NCBI GenBank assembly: GCA_019828595.1
Contig: JAHQRK010000035.1
Span: forward strand, 248,001 to 312,000
Direction: 5' to 3'
DNA length: 64,000 bases
Source: Aphanomyces cochlioides
Lineage: Eukaryota > Oomycota > Saprolegniomycetes > Saprolegniales > Verrucalvaceae
Shown here: positions 46,107 to 56,805 of the stretch, one piece after another
Layout: each line of letters begins with the position of its first letter
Position numbering within the stretch: position 1 is the stretch's first letter
Made by a program: the position numbers and the translations under genes
Notes under the pieces: model-generated
Seen by the model: only the letters and a program-made list of their open reading frames with translations
Database searches by the model: none
What the model was told of the DNA's origin: nothing

Positions 46107-46859
46107 TTACAAACTCCACACGTTGAGCCGTGCTTGCTTGGCTTGTGCTTCGAGCGCATTGAAAAGGTCGAGGCGGCCGCCGTAAACTGCCTCAGAGAGG
46201 CGGTAGACCTTAGCAAGGCCAACTTTTAACAACTCATCTGACAGGTTCTTGGTGAAAGGCCATGTTCCCTGGGTAACCATACAAACTAGGAAACTCTCAA
46301 TCACAAGCAATCGATATGACCTACCTGCACGGCCGTATTGGTCACGTCGGAGAAGTTGTACGGTCACGGTTGCACCTTTGATTGCAGATTCGAGCCATGC
46401 TTTAGCTTCTTTGGCGTATGGTTGGCACTCCCTTCCTAAGCCAGAGAACGATCATGTTTGGTATTTCTTCATGGATACCGAAATGTGGCAGCTCAGGAGT
46501 GTCTATGCCAGCGAGACGAATCTGCAGCGTGTGGTCCGTCATCTTGCCGTCATACGAACCAGCACCTCTGACCTCACATAAGTAAAGAAAAAAAGCGACG
46601 AATACCTTAAGAACGGCACGTGTCGGACTCGGAAGGTGTCACCGTCACTGACAGCCACAACTTGGCCTCGAAACGTTGCGTTTTGCTCAAAACAAGTCTC
46701 AGGAATGTCCTTGACAGTCTCATATCGGCGGAGGTGTAGCATGAAGCGCGGCAAGATGTATCCTGCAATCACTCCAAGAATGAAGACTCCGACGTAGTCG
46801 CATCCATTGCACCACGTCGTTGTCAACATGCTGGCAAGATGAAAAATTGTGATTGGCAT
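46107..46859 (-). CDS. Membrane-anchored staphylococcal-nuclease-like protein, LCL3-like
   Basis: Exons 46859-46606, 46567-46479, 46435-46325 and 46285-46107 (introns 38, 43, 39 nt) give 210 aa. One transmembrane helix lies near residues 20-40 (YVGVFILGVIAGYILPRFML). A complete SNase domain follows: ATFRGQVVAVSDGDTFRVRH, IRLAGIDTPELPHF, QPYAKEAKAWLESAIKG, LLRRDQYGRAVCMV and LSDELLKVGLAKVY. The layout (single N-terminal TM plus Ca2+-dependent nuclease domain) matches fungal LCL3, reported in mitochondria. The active-site Asp, Arg, Glu and Arg set is plausible from IRLAGIDTPE and YGRA. The protein is predicted to cut DNA/RNA; the exact role is unknown. Confidence 0.78.
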
Positions 46860-46932
46860 GACCTTTTTTTTAACCGGAAGCCAAAACTGTGAAACGACCG
46901 AGCGACAAATCGAGCGCATCAGCACATGGATT
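46860..46932. promoter_or_regulatory. 73-bp gap between divergent genes
   Basis: Only 73 bp separate the chosen start codons of the LCL3-like and C2orf81-like genes, so they must share a compact promoter or have overlapping 5' UTRs. The plus-strand frame can be extended upstream to 46849, past the minus-strand start. Confidence 0.5.
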
Positions 46933-48072
46933 ATGGCCAAGCGAAACACCGTTTGTGAGCCATCGGTCGTGCTCTTGCCGCCAAATTTTGTCCTTGGAGA
47001 AGAAGACGATGTGGTGGAGACATTGGTCGACGAAATACTGACGAACGGAGGGCGTATGCTCTATGAGAACTACCTCAACGACTCGATCATTCCCTACTCG
47101 ACAAAATGGATGTGGCAAGCTCTTCATGAATTAGTTGGTGTTGTCGACATGAATAAACGATGCCATGGCCACGCTCCTTCCACATTCGCACATGATGACG
47201 AACCAATGTCAATCGATCTGGACAACATGAGTCGTGCCATGGTACCTGTCAAACCAATCCATGATTCAAGATATCCCATGGTACTCAGGTACACAACTTC
47301 CATCGTGTTTTTCAATTCACATGCCGTTAGCTCTCTCGACTCTAATCGAGACGAACACACAGAGAGAAGCCAAACAGTTGACGACAGTGTCTCGGTCGCA
47401 TCCACCGTCAAGACGCGCGCCAAGACACCGACAGAACGAGTAATTGACGAGAATATCCCCATTGTTCCTTTACAAGAGCCTGAACGAGACACAGAAGCCT
47501 ACCGCCAAGACGACGAAAGGAGGCGCACATTGCTCAAAGCATGGGAAGCTTCACAGCAGGATCAAGTGCCATCCTCTCCTGGAAACAGTCGCACGAGTCC
47601 GCGAAAGAGACGCATGCAGAAAAAAGCACAAAGTGCTCTTCCAACCATCACCACCGCGTCACCTGTTGAAATGGACGACGGCGCAGTCCTCCACATTGAT
47701 TTTGCCATTTTTGACGTCAAGACTGTCGATGGAAGGCTCGAGAAACGTCCTTCGTCGTCGGCATCGACTTCCTCGAGGCCGTCGAGGCAGAGGATACGCA
47801 CTCCCACTCCAACTGCAGTGTCTTCACTGAGCTGCGATTTTGAACCCTCCGACTTGGTCGGGAATGTCATCAAGGAACTCGTCCTTGCGCGAGGGGTCAA
47901 ACTGACAAGCACAGGCGCACGTATCAACTCTAGTCGACAGGACAACCTTCCAGACATGCGTGCTTTGTCTGCTTTCCACGGGAATTCAATAGTTACACCA
48001 CCAAAACCCACATCGTCCACAACAAGCCTCGTATTAGAAGTACTCTCTTTCTCTATGGAGATCCCAATGTGA
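46933..48072 (+). CDS. Hypothetical protein, possibly C2orf81/DUF4639-like
   Basis: Exons 46933-47288 and 47331-48072. The 42-nt intron is in frame, so reading through would also be open, but its GT-AG ends, T-rich 3' part and length match the local introns. Spliced length is 365 aa. The N-terminal block EEDDVVETLVDEILTNGGRM followed by LYENYLNDSIIPYSTKWMWQ resembles the conserved region of the animal C2orf81/DUF4639 proteins, which are flagella-associated by distribution; this is remembered similarity, not a search. The rest is low-complexity Ser/Arg/Thr-rich, with one ordered patch (DDGAVLHIDFAIFDVKTVDG). It is divergent from the LCL3-like gene. Confidence 0.6.
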   Translation: MAKRNTVCEPSVVLLPPNFVLGEEDDVVETLVDEILTNGGRMLYENYLNDSIIPYSTKWMWQALHELVGVVDMNKRCHGHAPSTFAHDDEPMSIDLDNMSRAMVPVKPIHDSRYPMVLRYTTSIVFFNSHAVSSLDSNRDEHTERSQTVDDSVSVASTVKTRAKTPTERVIDENIPIVPLQEPERDTEAYRQDDERRRTLLKAWEASQQDQVPSSPGNSRTSPRKRRMQKKAQSALPTITTASPVEMDDGAVLHIDFAIFDVKTVDGRLEKRPSSSASTSSRPSRQRIRTPTPTAVSSLSCDFEPSDLVGNVIKELVLARGVKLTSTGARINSSRQDNLPDMRALSAFHGNSIVTPPKPTSSTTSLVLEVLSFSMEIPM

Positions 48073-48297
48073 TCATTCTTCGATAGGATCGGCGGCAATC
48101 TGACTTTGGCTGCCGTACACTAAACACGAGAATGGTCTCACCGACGAAACCAAGTCAACCAGATAGCAAGGCGACAAGTGTCCGCCCAGCCACGAGTCCA
48201 TCCCGTACGTCGTGATATTTGACAGTGGCCTCATTGAAACCAATTGTGATAGCTCTCGCTGGACGACGGAGGATGACATGTTTCAAACCATAGAATA
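48073..48297. other. Spacer downstream of two convergent genes
   Basis: A minus-strand open frame runs through it (48073-48279) but has no similarity I recognise. No firm feature. Confidence 0.35.
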
Positions 48298-49077
48298 CTA
48301 AGTCAACACGACGTCGTTTACAATCGCATTGGCGTAGCTGGAAGAGCCAATCTCCATCGCTTCACGGTGTAGTTTGTCTTGGCGTTGTTTGGTCAGCATG
48401 AGCGACATGACGATTTCCGCTTCACGCTCCTTGTCATAATATGACAAGGAGCGCTCGGAAAACAAAAAGTGTCTTCCTTACCATTTCCACATATTTTGAC
48501 TTTGAAAACAGTGCACGATTTCTCGCAACGACATCGCAGTTGTGAGAAAAACGAAAAAAATACTTGTGGAAAAAAACACTTGAACAGTTCAGACAGCAAT
48601 GATCCCGCACGCGCCGATATTGCCTCCGCTCATCTCTACGTCTGGTGACAGCTTGGCTGAAAGAGCAAAGTCTCTTTCAACAACAATATGCTGTCAAGCA
48701 GCAATGTATGTTTGGAAAAGAAGCAGCTATCTTGCTTTTCATGGAGTCTCTGAGAGCATTTCGTCTACCTGGTAGTCATGACATAGAGTAAAACAAAATC
48801 AGTCTTATTATAGAGTTTTCCCAAATTTGCATTATACTATAAATTTGATTATGGCCATAGTCAAGATCATAGTATAATTCATCAACATTTTCCTTTTCGC
48901 AAGTTCAAAGGAAATAAATATGTTTTGTGAAAAAGCATGATGAATTAGTCGTTTCAGATGAGAGTGGATCAATACCTTCAAACACCATGTGATCGCAGCA
49001 TGCTCGGATCTTGTCGCCGCCATGACGGCCTTGAAGGTGTAGTCGCTGACGTCGGATAAGTCGTACGAATTCTCCAT
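48298..49077 (-). CDS. Hypothetical split gene, exon structure incomplete
   Basis: Two ends look genuinely coding. The 5' exon 49077-48976 encodes MENSYDLSDVSDYTFKAVMA and further to TWCLK before a GT donor. The 3' exon 48453-48298 encodes RSLSYYDKEREAEIVMSLML, then TKQRQDKLHREAMEIGSSSY, ending NAIVNDVVLT. A middle frame (about 48650-48482) can be joined to the 3' exon across a 28-nt GT-AG intron (48454-48481), linking KYVEM to RSLSYYDKER. Between 48976 and about 48650 the path is unresolved and includes an AT-rich repeat (48813-48885). No family was recognised. Confidence 0.35.
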
Positions 49078-49457
49078 TGCTAGTGCGAAAATGAAATGAC
49101 TTAGAAAGTATTTTGTTTGTGATGCTGGGGCCACAGTAAAGTGGTATACAAATTTTTATATTGAAAAAATGGATGGCTCTGGTTAGTTGACTCTAATCTG
49201 GGGGAGGAGGGGTGTCACTTTTGCCGACCAGAGAATCCATGATATCACATTTGAAAAAATTTCCTCGTCGTCAATCAATCATGATTAACTATACTTTGGT
49301 GTGGGATCATCAAGATGGTCGGATATCATTTTAACTTGATTAAAGTATACCATTTTGTACCCAAGCTTAATTTATTTTTATCCAATCAAAGTTCTGAATG
49401 CCATGTGGTATCCTCCAATCAGTTCACAGTTAACCTTATTAACAATCTGAGCGAGTA
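49078..49457. other. Intergenic, AT-rich
   Basis: 49196-49245 (CTGGGGGAGGAGGGGTGTCA followed by GCCGACCAGAG and ATCCATGATATCAC) has echoes at 50964-50993 (direct) and 51109-51137 (inverted). No gene was found. Confidence 0.4.
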
Positions 49458-50115
49458 CAGGGAACGACAGAAAGTAAGAGGGAGTGGTACTCCAGAAGTG
49501 CAACTTTTGTTTTAGCGAATGAGATTATACTAATACGAAAAGTAGCCTGTGATTGGTACTTAATATTATTTCTTAAAAAATTGGGTTTTTGAAAAATAAA
49601 AATAAATTTAGCCACCACAGAAGGTCGATTCATCGCATAACCTTCGGCTTCACTCAAGCACTGCTTTCGAGAAGACTTTTTTCATAGTTCGCGTTCGTCG
49701 TGGTGGAACGCAGACTTCAGTTTAAAAGCCACAAACACGGATCCAGTGACAAATCCAGTGTGGATAGCACGGTGAGTTTGTCGTAAAAATGAATACCTTG
49801 CGGAAGAAGGAAAGGAAATTGTTAAAGAATTTTGTCGAATGGAGTAAAGCTGCACTAAGAATTCAATTGGTAGTTTCTTTTTCTCATGAAACAGTATATA
49901 CTGTTTAATCACATTTCTATTTGTGCGTGATATAACTGAGAACGAGAACATGGATTCTCTTGAATAAAATATTTTTCATAATTTAATTCCATTTCTATTT
50001 TAATTGAACCTTACAAGCTCTCATTGGCTAACAAAACCTATTAATTCGACCAATAGAAATCCTCTATTTGGTTCAAATTGAAGTACCACTCCCTCTTACT
50101 TTCTGTCGTTCCCTG
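49458..50115. mobile_element. 658-bp TIR element (non-autonomous, TA target)
   Basis: The termini are perfect inverted repeats of about 33-35 bp, starting CAGGGAACGACAGAAAGTAA. TA flanks each side (49456-49457, 50116-50117). The interior has only random short frames, so it has no transposase of its own. TA target and CAG ends suggest Tc1/mariner-family mobilisation (inference). Confidence 0.85.
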
Positions 50116-51474
50116 TATTGTGCTTTGCAGTTTGTTTGGCATCGGATTTCACACTCCAATTCGGAAGGGATACCTTGGCTATTCCAGGCAAATTTAGAAT
50201 AAATATGATCATAATTACCAATAAATCATATCTTCTTATCGCTGACATGGCAACATGCTATGAAATGGCGATTTCAACGAGTAATCGAACGTTCAGACAT
50301 TCCAAGGAGGTGTGAAATATCTCGATTGAATAATCGCAAGATCGTTCGACCTTCTAGAGCTCATTTCCTATCAGATTAAGGTTTAAGGGGGTGATTGAAA
50401 ATAAATCTGATGGTCTATGGAGCTAATTCAGGGATTTTCCATTGAGAATTGCCAAAACAACAACATAGCACAATACAGTCACGTGAATTAACCGATGTAG
50501 TGCATTGGAGATGATTTTTTTTCATTGAACACGTTCTTTTGGCGAATTTTCTACGAGAGAAAGACAAGCTGGAGTTTTCTCGGCCCCAGGAGCCCAGTAG
50601 TGAGTGCTCTTTGGCCACCAAAAGTAGTCTTCAATGCCATTTGTAGCGAAGGGAGAAATAGTCATCTTCACTCTATACTATAATAGCTGCAAGTTTGATT
50701 ATAATTTTGAACAAAGTTGTGCAGCTTATTTTTGCGCGATGTAGTTTCCAGGCCCAACACAAGAATCTGCCTTGCCCCAAGTGCTCCATCCACTGCCATG
50801 TCATTGGCAGTAATGCTTGGCCCTGTGATGAAGTCAATTGCAGATATTTACACTAGAGGAAACGTAAGGAGGCGAACGCAGGTTGCTGCCTGTTGAGGTT
50901 GGTTTTCTTAGAGTTAGAGCTCACCTGTGATGGACAAAGTATTTTCATCCAATCAAATGATAGCCGACCAGAGTATCCATGATATCACGGATTCAGGAAA
51001 CTCTGGTCGTCCGGTCGTATATGAGTTTTCGTGATATCACATTTCAGAAACCCTCCCGCCGGCCCGCTCAATGTGGGATCATGCATGACAGATTTATACT
51101 TGAAGTTTGTATGAGTGACACCCCTCCTTCTGGGGGCATACTTCGTTTTTGGCGTTATCCGGATAACTTTAATGATGCTATTATCCGGATAATGGGGGAG
51201 TATTAACCGGATTTTGTTGTCGCAATGGTCAATGAATAGTCCGGATAATTATCCGGAATGGCTGTTTTTTAAAATCATTCTAAATTATCCGCCGGGGCTA
51301 CAGTAAACTAGTGCCGAAAAATATATGACGGAAACAATAGGAGTTGTGAAATGTGAAATTTCACAAGTCCAGCATTTGGCATATTTTATACTTGCGAAAT
51401 GTATGGCTTAAAAATATATTTTTATATTCTGGGTTTTGTGAAACAGCTGTGAAAATGCGTTATCCGGAAGATAC
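50116..51474. other. Intergenic with TTATCCGGATAA cluster
   Basis: No gene recognised. 50964-51060 repeats a GATATCAC-containing motif. 51150-51300 has several copies of TTATCCGGATAA or its half, like 32180-32500. The N-terminal Crypton frame starts right after it. Confidence 0.45.
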
Positions 51475-51867
51475 TTGGCAATGGCGACGGTTGGAGATGC
51501 ACCGATTCTCCCAAGAGGTGAGGAGGCAGGAGACGAGGTAGTCTCTCTCCGTTTATCTAAAACAACCCGCACCCAATATCAGCATATTATAAATCGAATG
51601 CGTCGATGGCTCGTAGGTGAGCATCCCCACTGCGTTCATGGAAACGAAATCATTCTGCCCATAAGCCCCAACATAGTCAAACAGTTCTTGGCCAACGAGT
51701 CAATTAAGAAAAACTCAAAAATAACGACGCCACCACAATACAAATCATCATCAGCTATTCATGCGTGCAGGAGTGCCATTGTCCATATGCACAGGGAAAG
51801 AAATGTAGAAATGTCTAAGGAACTCAAGCTGCTCCTCTCAGGTAGTCTCTCCGTTGTCATTACATGA

Positions 51868-53060
51868 ATCGCTTAGCTAGACTTCTCAAATGGTTATATA
51901 CGTTGTCGTGCCAGTATGTTTGTCGCTCGTCAATCTCTGACAAAAACTCGTCCACGTAGTAGCATAGAAGTGCCATTTTGAAGGTCCAGTGAGCATACAT
52001 GCCCCACAGCTCCTACGTTTGCCTTTCGGATGTCTGTGACGGCTCAGTTCAAAGTAGTTCGGGGTTGACGTTTTAAGTGATGCCTCGCTAATTCATTGAT
52101 CGAAATGAACAACACGTTATTTAATTATGGTTGCTTCTTGGAGGATAAAACAGTTTATGTTGGTTGTCCAAAATGAACAGCCTCATACTTTCCAACCTCT
52201 GAATTGAGGTATAATCCCTTTGCAAAAACAAATCGCAACGACGTTTGGCTTCAACACAGAGAGAGGAGGAAAAAGAGTCTACCAATCGCACACGCATACA
52301 TTCCGTTCTTGTTGTGTCGTTGTTTTAGTCACTCATATTTTGGCAAGTCATATATACATTCTTTTTGGGGGACACAGCACGAGGATTCATCGTGCTAACT
52401 TGGTGCGTGCTGTGTGGCCACGGTGCGACGTTGGTACGGAGACTTATCTACAACACTGCATGAGGCAGAGCGAAGAGCTTGGTAAAGGGTAAGAGTGTTT
52501 GTAAATAAGAAGGTGGATGGAATGCGATGTTGTAGATGAAATGGCAGAGACGAGTCTCTGAAAATGGGCTGGAAGATAGTGAGGACTATAAGAATACAGG
52601 GTGTAGGATGTGGTTGATGATGTCAGTTGGTAGTGTATGTAGATTACTAAAATAGTGTGTGAAAGGTCGGTGGCTGGAGGACGTATGTGTCCGGTTATAG
52701 CTCAGTTGGTAGAGCGTTTGACTGTAGCAAAGCTCTGCATTGTGATGCAGACTTTCGAAAGTTTACTATAGTTCACCCATTTCTACTTCTTTGTTGGCTC
52801 GATCAGCAACAGTCGGTGGTATTCGATACGACCTTTTTTCTTGGAGAGGTACACAAAAAGGTTAGATACCATATTGTAAAGTGTATTAGGTGATTCACTA
52901 GTTGTTCAGTATGGCCTCCAAAAAAATGATCAAGACGGAAAAAATTGTACACCTCGTAGAGTTTACGCAAATCCATTGAATCCTCACATATGCCCTGTTT
53001 TGAGGTCTGTCATTTTTGGTTATTTAGTTATTCAAGTTCATTTGTAGTTTAGCTATATCG
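51868..53060. other. Non-recombinase DNA inside the second Crypton
   Basis: This replaces or interrupts the expected middle of the recombinase. It has no long frame. The only recognisable feature is the tRNA-like stretch at 52691-52737. It may be an inserted SINE-like element, or the recombinase halves may belong to two different copies. Confidence 0.35.
52691..52737 (+). other. tRNA-like 5' half with A box (pseudo-tRNA or SINE head)
   Basis: TATAGCTCAGTTGGTAGAGC is a perfect tRNA D-arm/A-box, followed by GACTGTAGC, which could be a Tyr (GTA) anticodon loop. The 3' half fails: no matching acceptor strand, no standard T-arm/B-box and no anticodon-stem complement even when an intron is allowed. 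It is therefore a fragment, not a functional tRNA gene. Confidence 0.45.
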
Positions 53061-54381
53061 TTATTCACACGAGGTAGACAACGCGATGGTGGAACCACTT
53101 TGATATTTGGCGAAAATGCGAAAGAGAGATTTTCTGCATGGCTTACAAAATCATGAAATGGAGTGAAGAAGAGCTTCTCACACTGGGAATCAATTTTGAC
53201 GACATTGGCACACATTCATTTAGAAAGGGTGTAGCTAGTGAGTTATCTAACAACCCAGGTGGCCCACAAGCTGTGTCAGTCTATTTACGAGCAGGTTGGT
53301 CTCTTGGATCAGTACAAGGGCGATACATATTCTCTGGTTCTGGAGGCGATGAATTTGTGGGCCGCGCAGCGGCTGGTTTGTCATCTGGTAAAATATAATG
53401 TTTGATGGCTCTTAGGTTTGAATGTGAATGACCTGGAATTTGGCTGCTTACCTCCTCACTTTAAAGCTTGCAAGCTTTCCCCCAGTGAATGGGAGTCTAT
53501 TTTACCCGGTTACACTACGTTTTATCCCAAATGTTTTCACTCTGCAATTCCTTTCTTGTTGGCTTCATTGGTTTACCATTATAGTTGGATGAAGACGACA
53601 CTTCACAAGAGTCATCCCATCTTTATGTCACCAGTATGGATGTCTGGTTTTTTGGAGGAGCTCAAAACAGAAGTCCACACAGGCAATCTATTAAACAAAG
53701 AAACAAATATGAAAGCTTCTGGAATCCCGCCGCATGTCCTATTGTTACAGCGTTTGAACTTTGTGGAACAAGCTGTCGAAGAAATCTTGAAATGCGTGAG
53801 TAGTTTGCCGGAGAAAATGAATGAAGTTCGTGGATTAACTCATCGCAATACCGATACATTTGAGCTATCTAAAGCATTTGAGTCATTTCGCGAGACGTTG
53901 TTGGCCGACTTGCGACAGCAAATTGACGTGCGTGTTGCCGAACAAACTCATACAATGAGCCAACCATCTCAGGAGCCGGCGTCAATATGGTGGTCAAGTG
54001 AGATCCAAGCGAATCGACAAAATGCTGTATGTCCCCCTGGAAAAACGTTTGATTTGTGGTATGTGGTGGCGAGGAGTACCTTGTGATCAAATACCGCCGT
54101 TGCGACTGCGCAAGCCACGAGATTTTGCTTTGGGTACTGATCGAGTACGGTTTTCAAAGCTGTCGCGCGTCATTTCAACCCTTGTCAAGAATGCCACACT
54201 TGGAAATAATGATCTAAGGAAGCTTGCCCCCCGAGAACTCAGCAGAGTTTACCAGGAAAGTATGGAAAAATTGTGGTTCCAGCTAAACCCAAGTCAAGGG
54301 ACAGACCCCAATGGATCCCGTCGAATGGAGGAAATGAGCTACACAACGCTTTACGCCCTAATAATGAAAAATGAAAAATGA

Positions 54382-54659
54382 TGTGCATTGAAAGATTTTT
54401 TAGTACCATTCCATTTTGATTTTCTGCAACCTCATATCTTGAATATAGCGGCCAAGCACCCTTCACTCTGACTAGTGATCTGTCATGAACAGTCGCACGC
54501 ACAACGTTTGATCCACACCATTGCACGTTCTTCTCACCAGTATGCTCAACGCATTCACAATTCGAAAAGCCAAAATTCAAAATTACAGACATGTCGATTC
54601 GACGTCCATGAGTATGACAGCCTTGAATTTTCAAAGTAGATATGAAAACGACAACAGTC
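54382..54659. other. Spacer before the minisatellite
   Basis: No gene or repeat recognised. Confidence 0.4.
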
Positions 54660-55640
54660 TTGGTTTCAAATACCAGATTTGAGCCTGACAGCAATCTTGA
54701 ACAGACAAAGCAGACTTGACAATGACAGCGACCTTGATTTGACAGAGCAACTTGATAATGAAAACAGTCTTGATTTGACAAAGCAGACTTGAGCATGAAG
54801 CAATATTGATTTGATAGAGTGGACTTGAGCATGACGACAGTCTTGATTTGACTGACCAAACTTGGGCGCGACAGCAATCTTGGTTTAACAGAGCCGACAT
54901 ATCGAGTACAGAAGTCTTGATATGACAGTGCAATCTTGATTTGACAGAGCAATCTTGATATGACAGTGCAATCTTGATTTGACAGTGCAATCTTGATATG
55001 ACAGTGCAATCTTGATTTGACAGAGCAATCTCGATTTGACAGAGCAATTTTGATTTGACTGAGCAGACTTATCAATGACAGGAGTCTTGATATGACAGAG
55101 CTTGATTTGACAGAGTAGATTTGATTTGACTAACCAGCCTGATTAATTGCAGCAATCATGATTTGACAGAGCAGACTTACCAATTACAGCATTCTTGATA
55201 TGACAGAGCAATCTTGATTTGACAGAGCAGACATATAAATTCCAGCAGTCTTGATATGACAGTGCAATCTCGATTTGACAGAGCATTTTTGATTTGACTG
55301 AGCAGACTTATCAATGACAGGAGTCTTGATATGACAGAGCAATCTTGATTTGACAGAGTAGATTTGATTTGACTAACCAGCCTTATTAATTGCAGCAATC
55401 ATGACTTGACAGAGCAGACTTAAAATTTCCAGCAGTCTTGATAAGACATAGCAGACTTCATTTGACAGAGCAAACTGAAGCCTGGCAGCAATTTTGATTT
55501 GACTGAGCAGACTTATCAACGACAGCGGTCTTGATATGACAGAGCAAACTCAAGCGTGGTAGCAGTCTTGATTTGACAGAACAGACTTGATTTGACAGAG
55601 CAAAGTTGATTTGACAGAGCAAACTCGATATGACTGCGGT
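54660..55640. repeat. Degenerate minisatellite, unit about 17-20 bp
   Basis: Roughly 1 kb built from variants of CTTGATTTGACAGAGCA and CTTGATATGACAGTGCA, with longer higher-order blocks; for example 55080-55145 and 55310-55390 are near copies. The array keeps a minus-strand frame open as a run of NQD, SRL, QIK and TAL-like repeats, which is a by-product of the unit and not evidence of a protein. Confidence 0.85.
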
Positions 55641-56805
55641 CTTGAATTTACTCAACAAGGCAAACTTAAGGATGATTGTAGTCTTGGATTCGCATAGCCA
55701 ACTTGAGAATGATAACATTCTTGGATTTTCCTGTGCTCCCGCGCAGCATTCATACGACACCCTTGCCAGCTTGACATGTCTAGCTTCGCTCGTCAATCTT
55801 CTTTGACAACAGAACATCAGGGAAAAAACTGTATATGGATACGCTTTATTATCATTTTAAAGGGGTTTCACAAGGATTTCACAAACCCCGATATATAAGT
55901 AATTATAAAATCAATTATAGCAAATATCACTGGCTTTGGAGGTTTCAAGTGAGAACACAAATTCCCAGATGAGTTCGACTTCGCTGGCCACGCTCGCATC
56001 CGGTTACGACGGTCTCACACTCTTGCTCTTGGACAAGAGTCACTGTGAGAGGCTCTTGATTCTCCTTCTTTGTCCCAAGCATCGTCCTCCTTGTTTTCGT
56101 TGATGCAAATTCGCTTTGTTGGTTGACGTCGAACCGAGAAACTTTTTCTTTTGATACAAATCGATTAGGAAGAGAGTATTAATATATGCAAGTTTCTTTC
56201 TTTTAGAGGTTTTCTCCGTGGACTGTCCATAGTCAATTTTACTATAGATTTTGATTATAAATGATCGAATTTCAAAGGGTACTGTAATTATTGATACTTA
56301 TAATCAAATTTATAGTATAATACCAGTTTGCGAAAACTCTCTATTGCCACTCATTTGTTTTAAACACTTGATAAAAACTATAACTTTCTTTCCAGCTTTC
56401 GATAGCCTTTGGCTTTGAGTTTGCGATAAAGAACAGTATTAAACGATTCCGCATGAAAAGCTCAACGTATAAATCTCAATTTGCGTCACTAAATTTGAGT
56501 TTCCGGATAGTTATTTTGCTCTGTTTCAAATTGGTCCCTCATCCAAAGTGCACACACCCTTCGTCTAACACGTTGGGTACAATGTAGTTGGACCGTATTT
56601 TCTACTCTACTTGCTAGCTGAAGCAGAGTAATCTCTGTCCTCAATTACATTTCTACAAACAGCTTAAGATCACATTCCACTGATTTTGTTGCATATTATC
56701 CGGAGGGGTACTGAATAGTAATACAAAAAACTTGCAGTGACCTTTTAGTTCACGAGGTACCAAATAGTAATACAGCTGTACAAAACATTTATGGGGCACC
56801 AAATA
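55641..56805. repeat. Intergenic with an AT palindromic repeat
   Basis: 56236-56340 contains an inverted repeat (ACTATAGATTTTGATTATAA against TTATAATCAAATTTATAGTA), with an end also seen near 48813-48885 (TATACTATAAATTTGATTAT). No gene was recognised in the rest. Confidence 0.45.

Larger units (their letters stand above)
51475..54381 (+). mobile_element. Second Crypton-type recombinase element, broken and interrupted
   Basis: The N-terminal piece 51475-51867 (LSKTTRTQYQHIINRMRRWL, ISPNIVKQFLANESIKKN) is a core-binding region. The catalytic piece starts near 53080 (LIFGENAKERFSAWLTK), loses frame at about 53150, and continues as DDIGTHSFRKGVASELSNN and LRAGWSLGSVQGRYIFSG. A 28-nt GT-AG gap (53388-53415) joins GLSSG to LNVNDLEFGCLPP in the 53418-54086 frame. 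Near 54060 a further shift links TFDLWY to WWRGVPCDQIPPLRLRKPRD, the GCR1_C-like DNA-binding end, which stops at 54381. The middle (about 51870-53060) is unrelated DNA. At least two frame breaks make it inactive. It is a relative of the element at 19969-22452. Confidence 0.72.

Noticed and set aside
52691..52780. Functional tRNA-Tyr gene
   Set aside because: Only the D-arm and a GTA-like loop fit; acceptor, T-arm and anticodon stem do not pair.
54239..55075. 278-codon minus-strand frame
   Set aside because: It spans the minisatellite and the end of the Crypton; the repetitive translation comes from the repeat unit.
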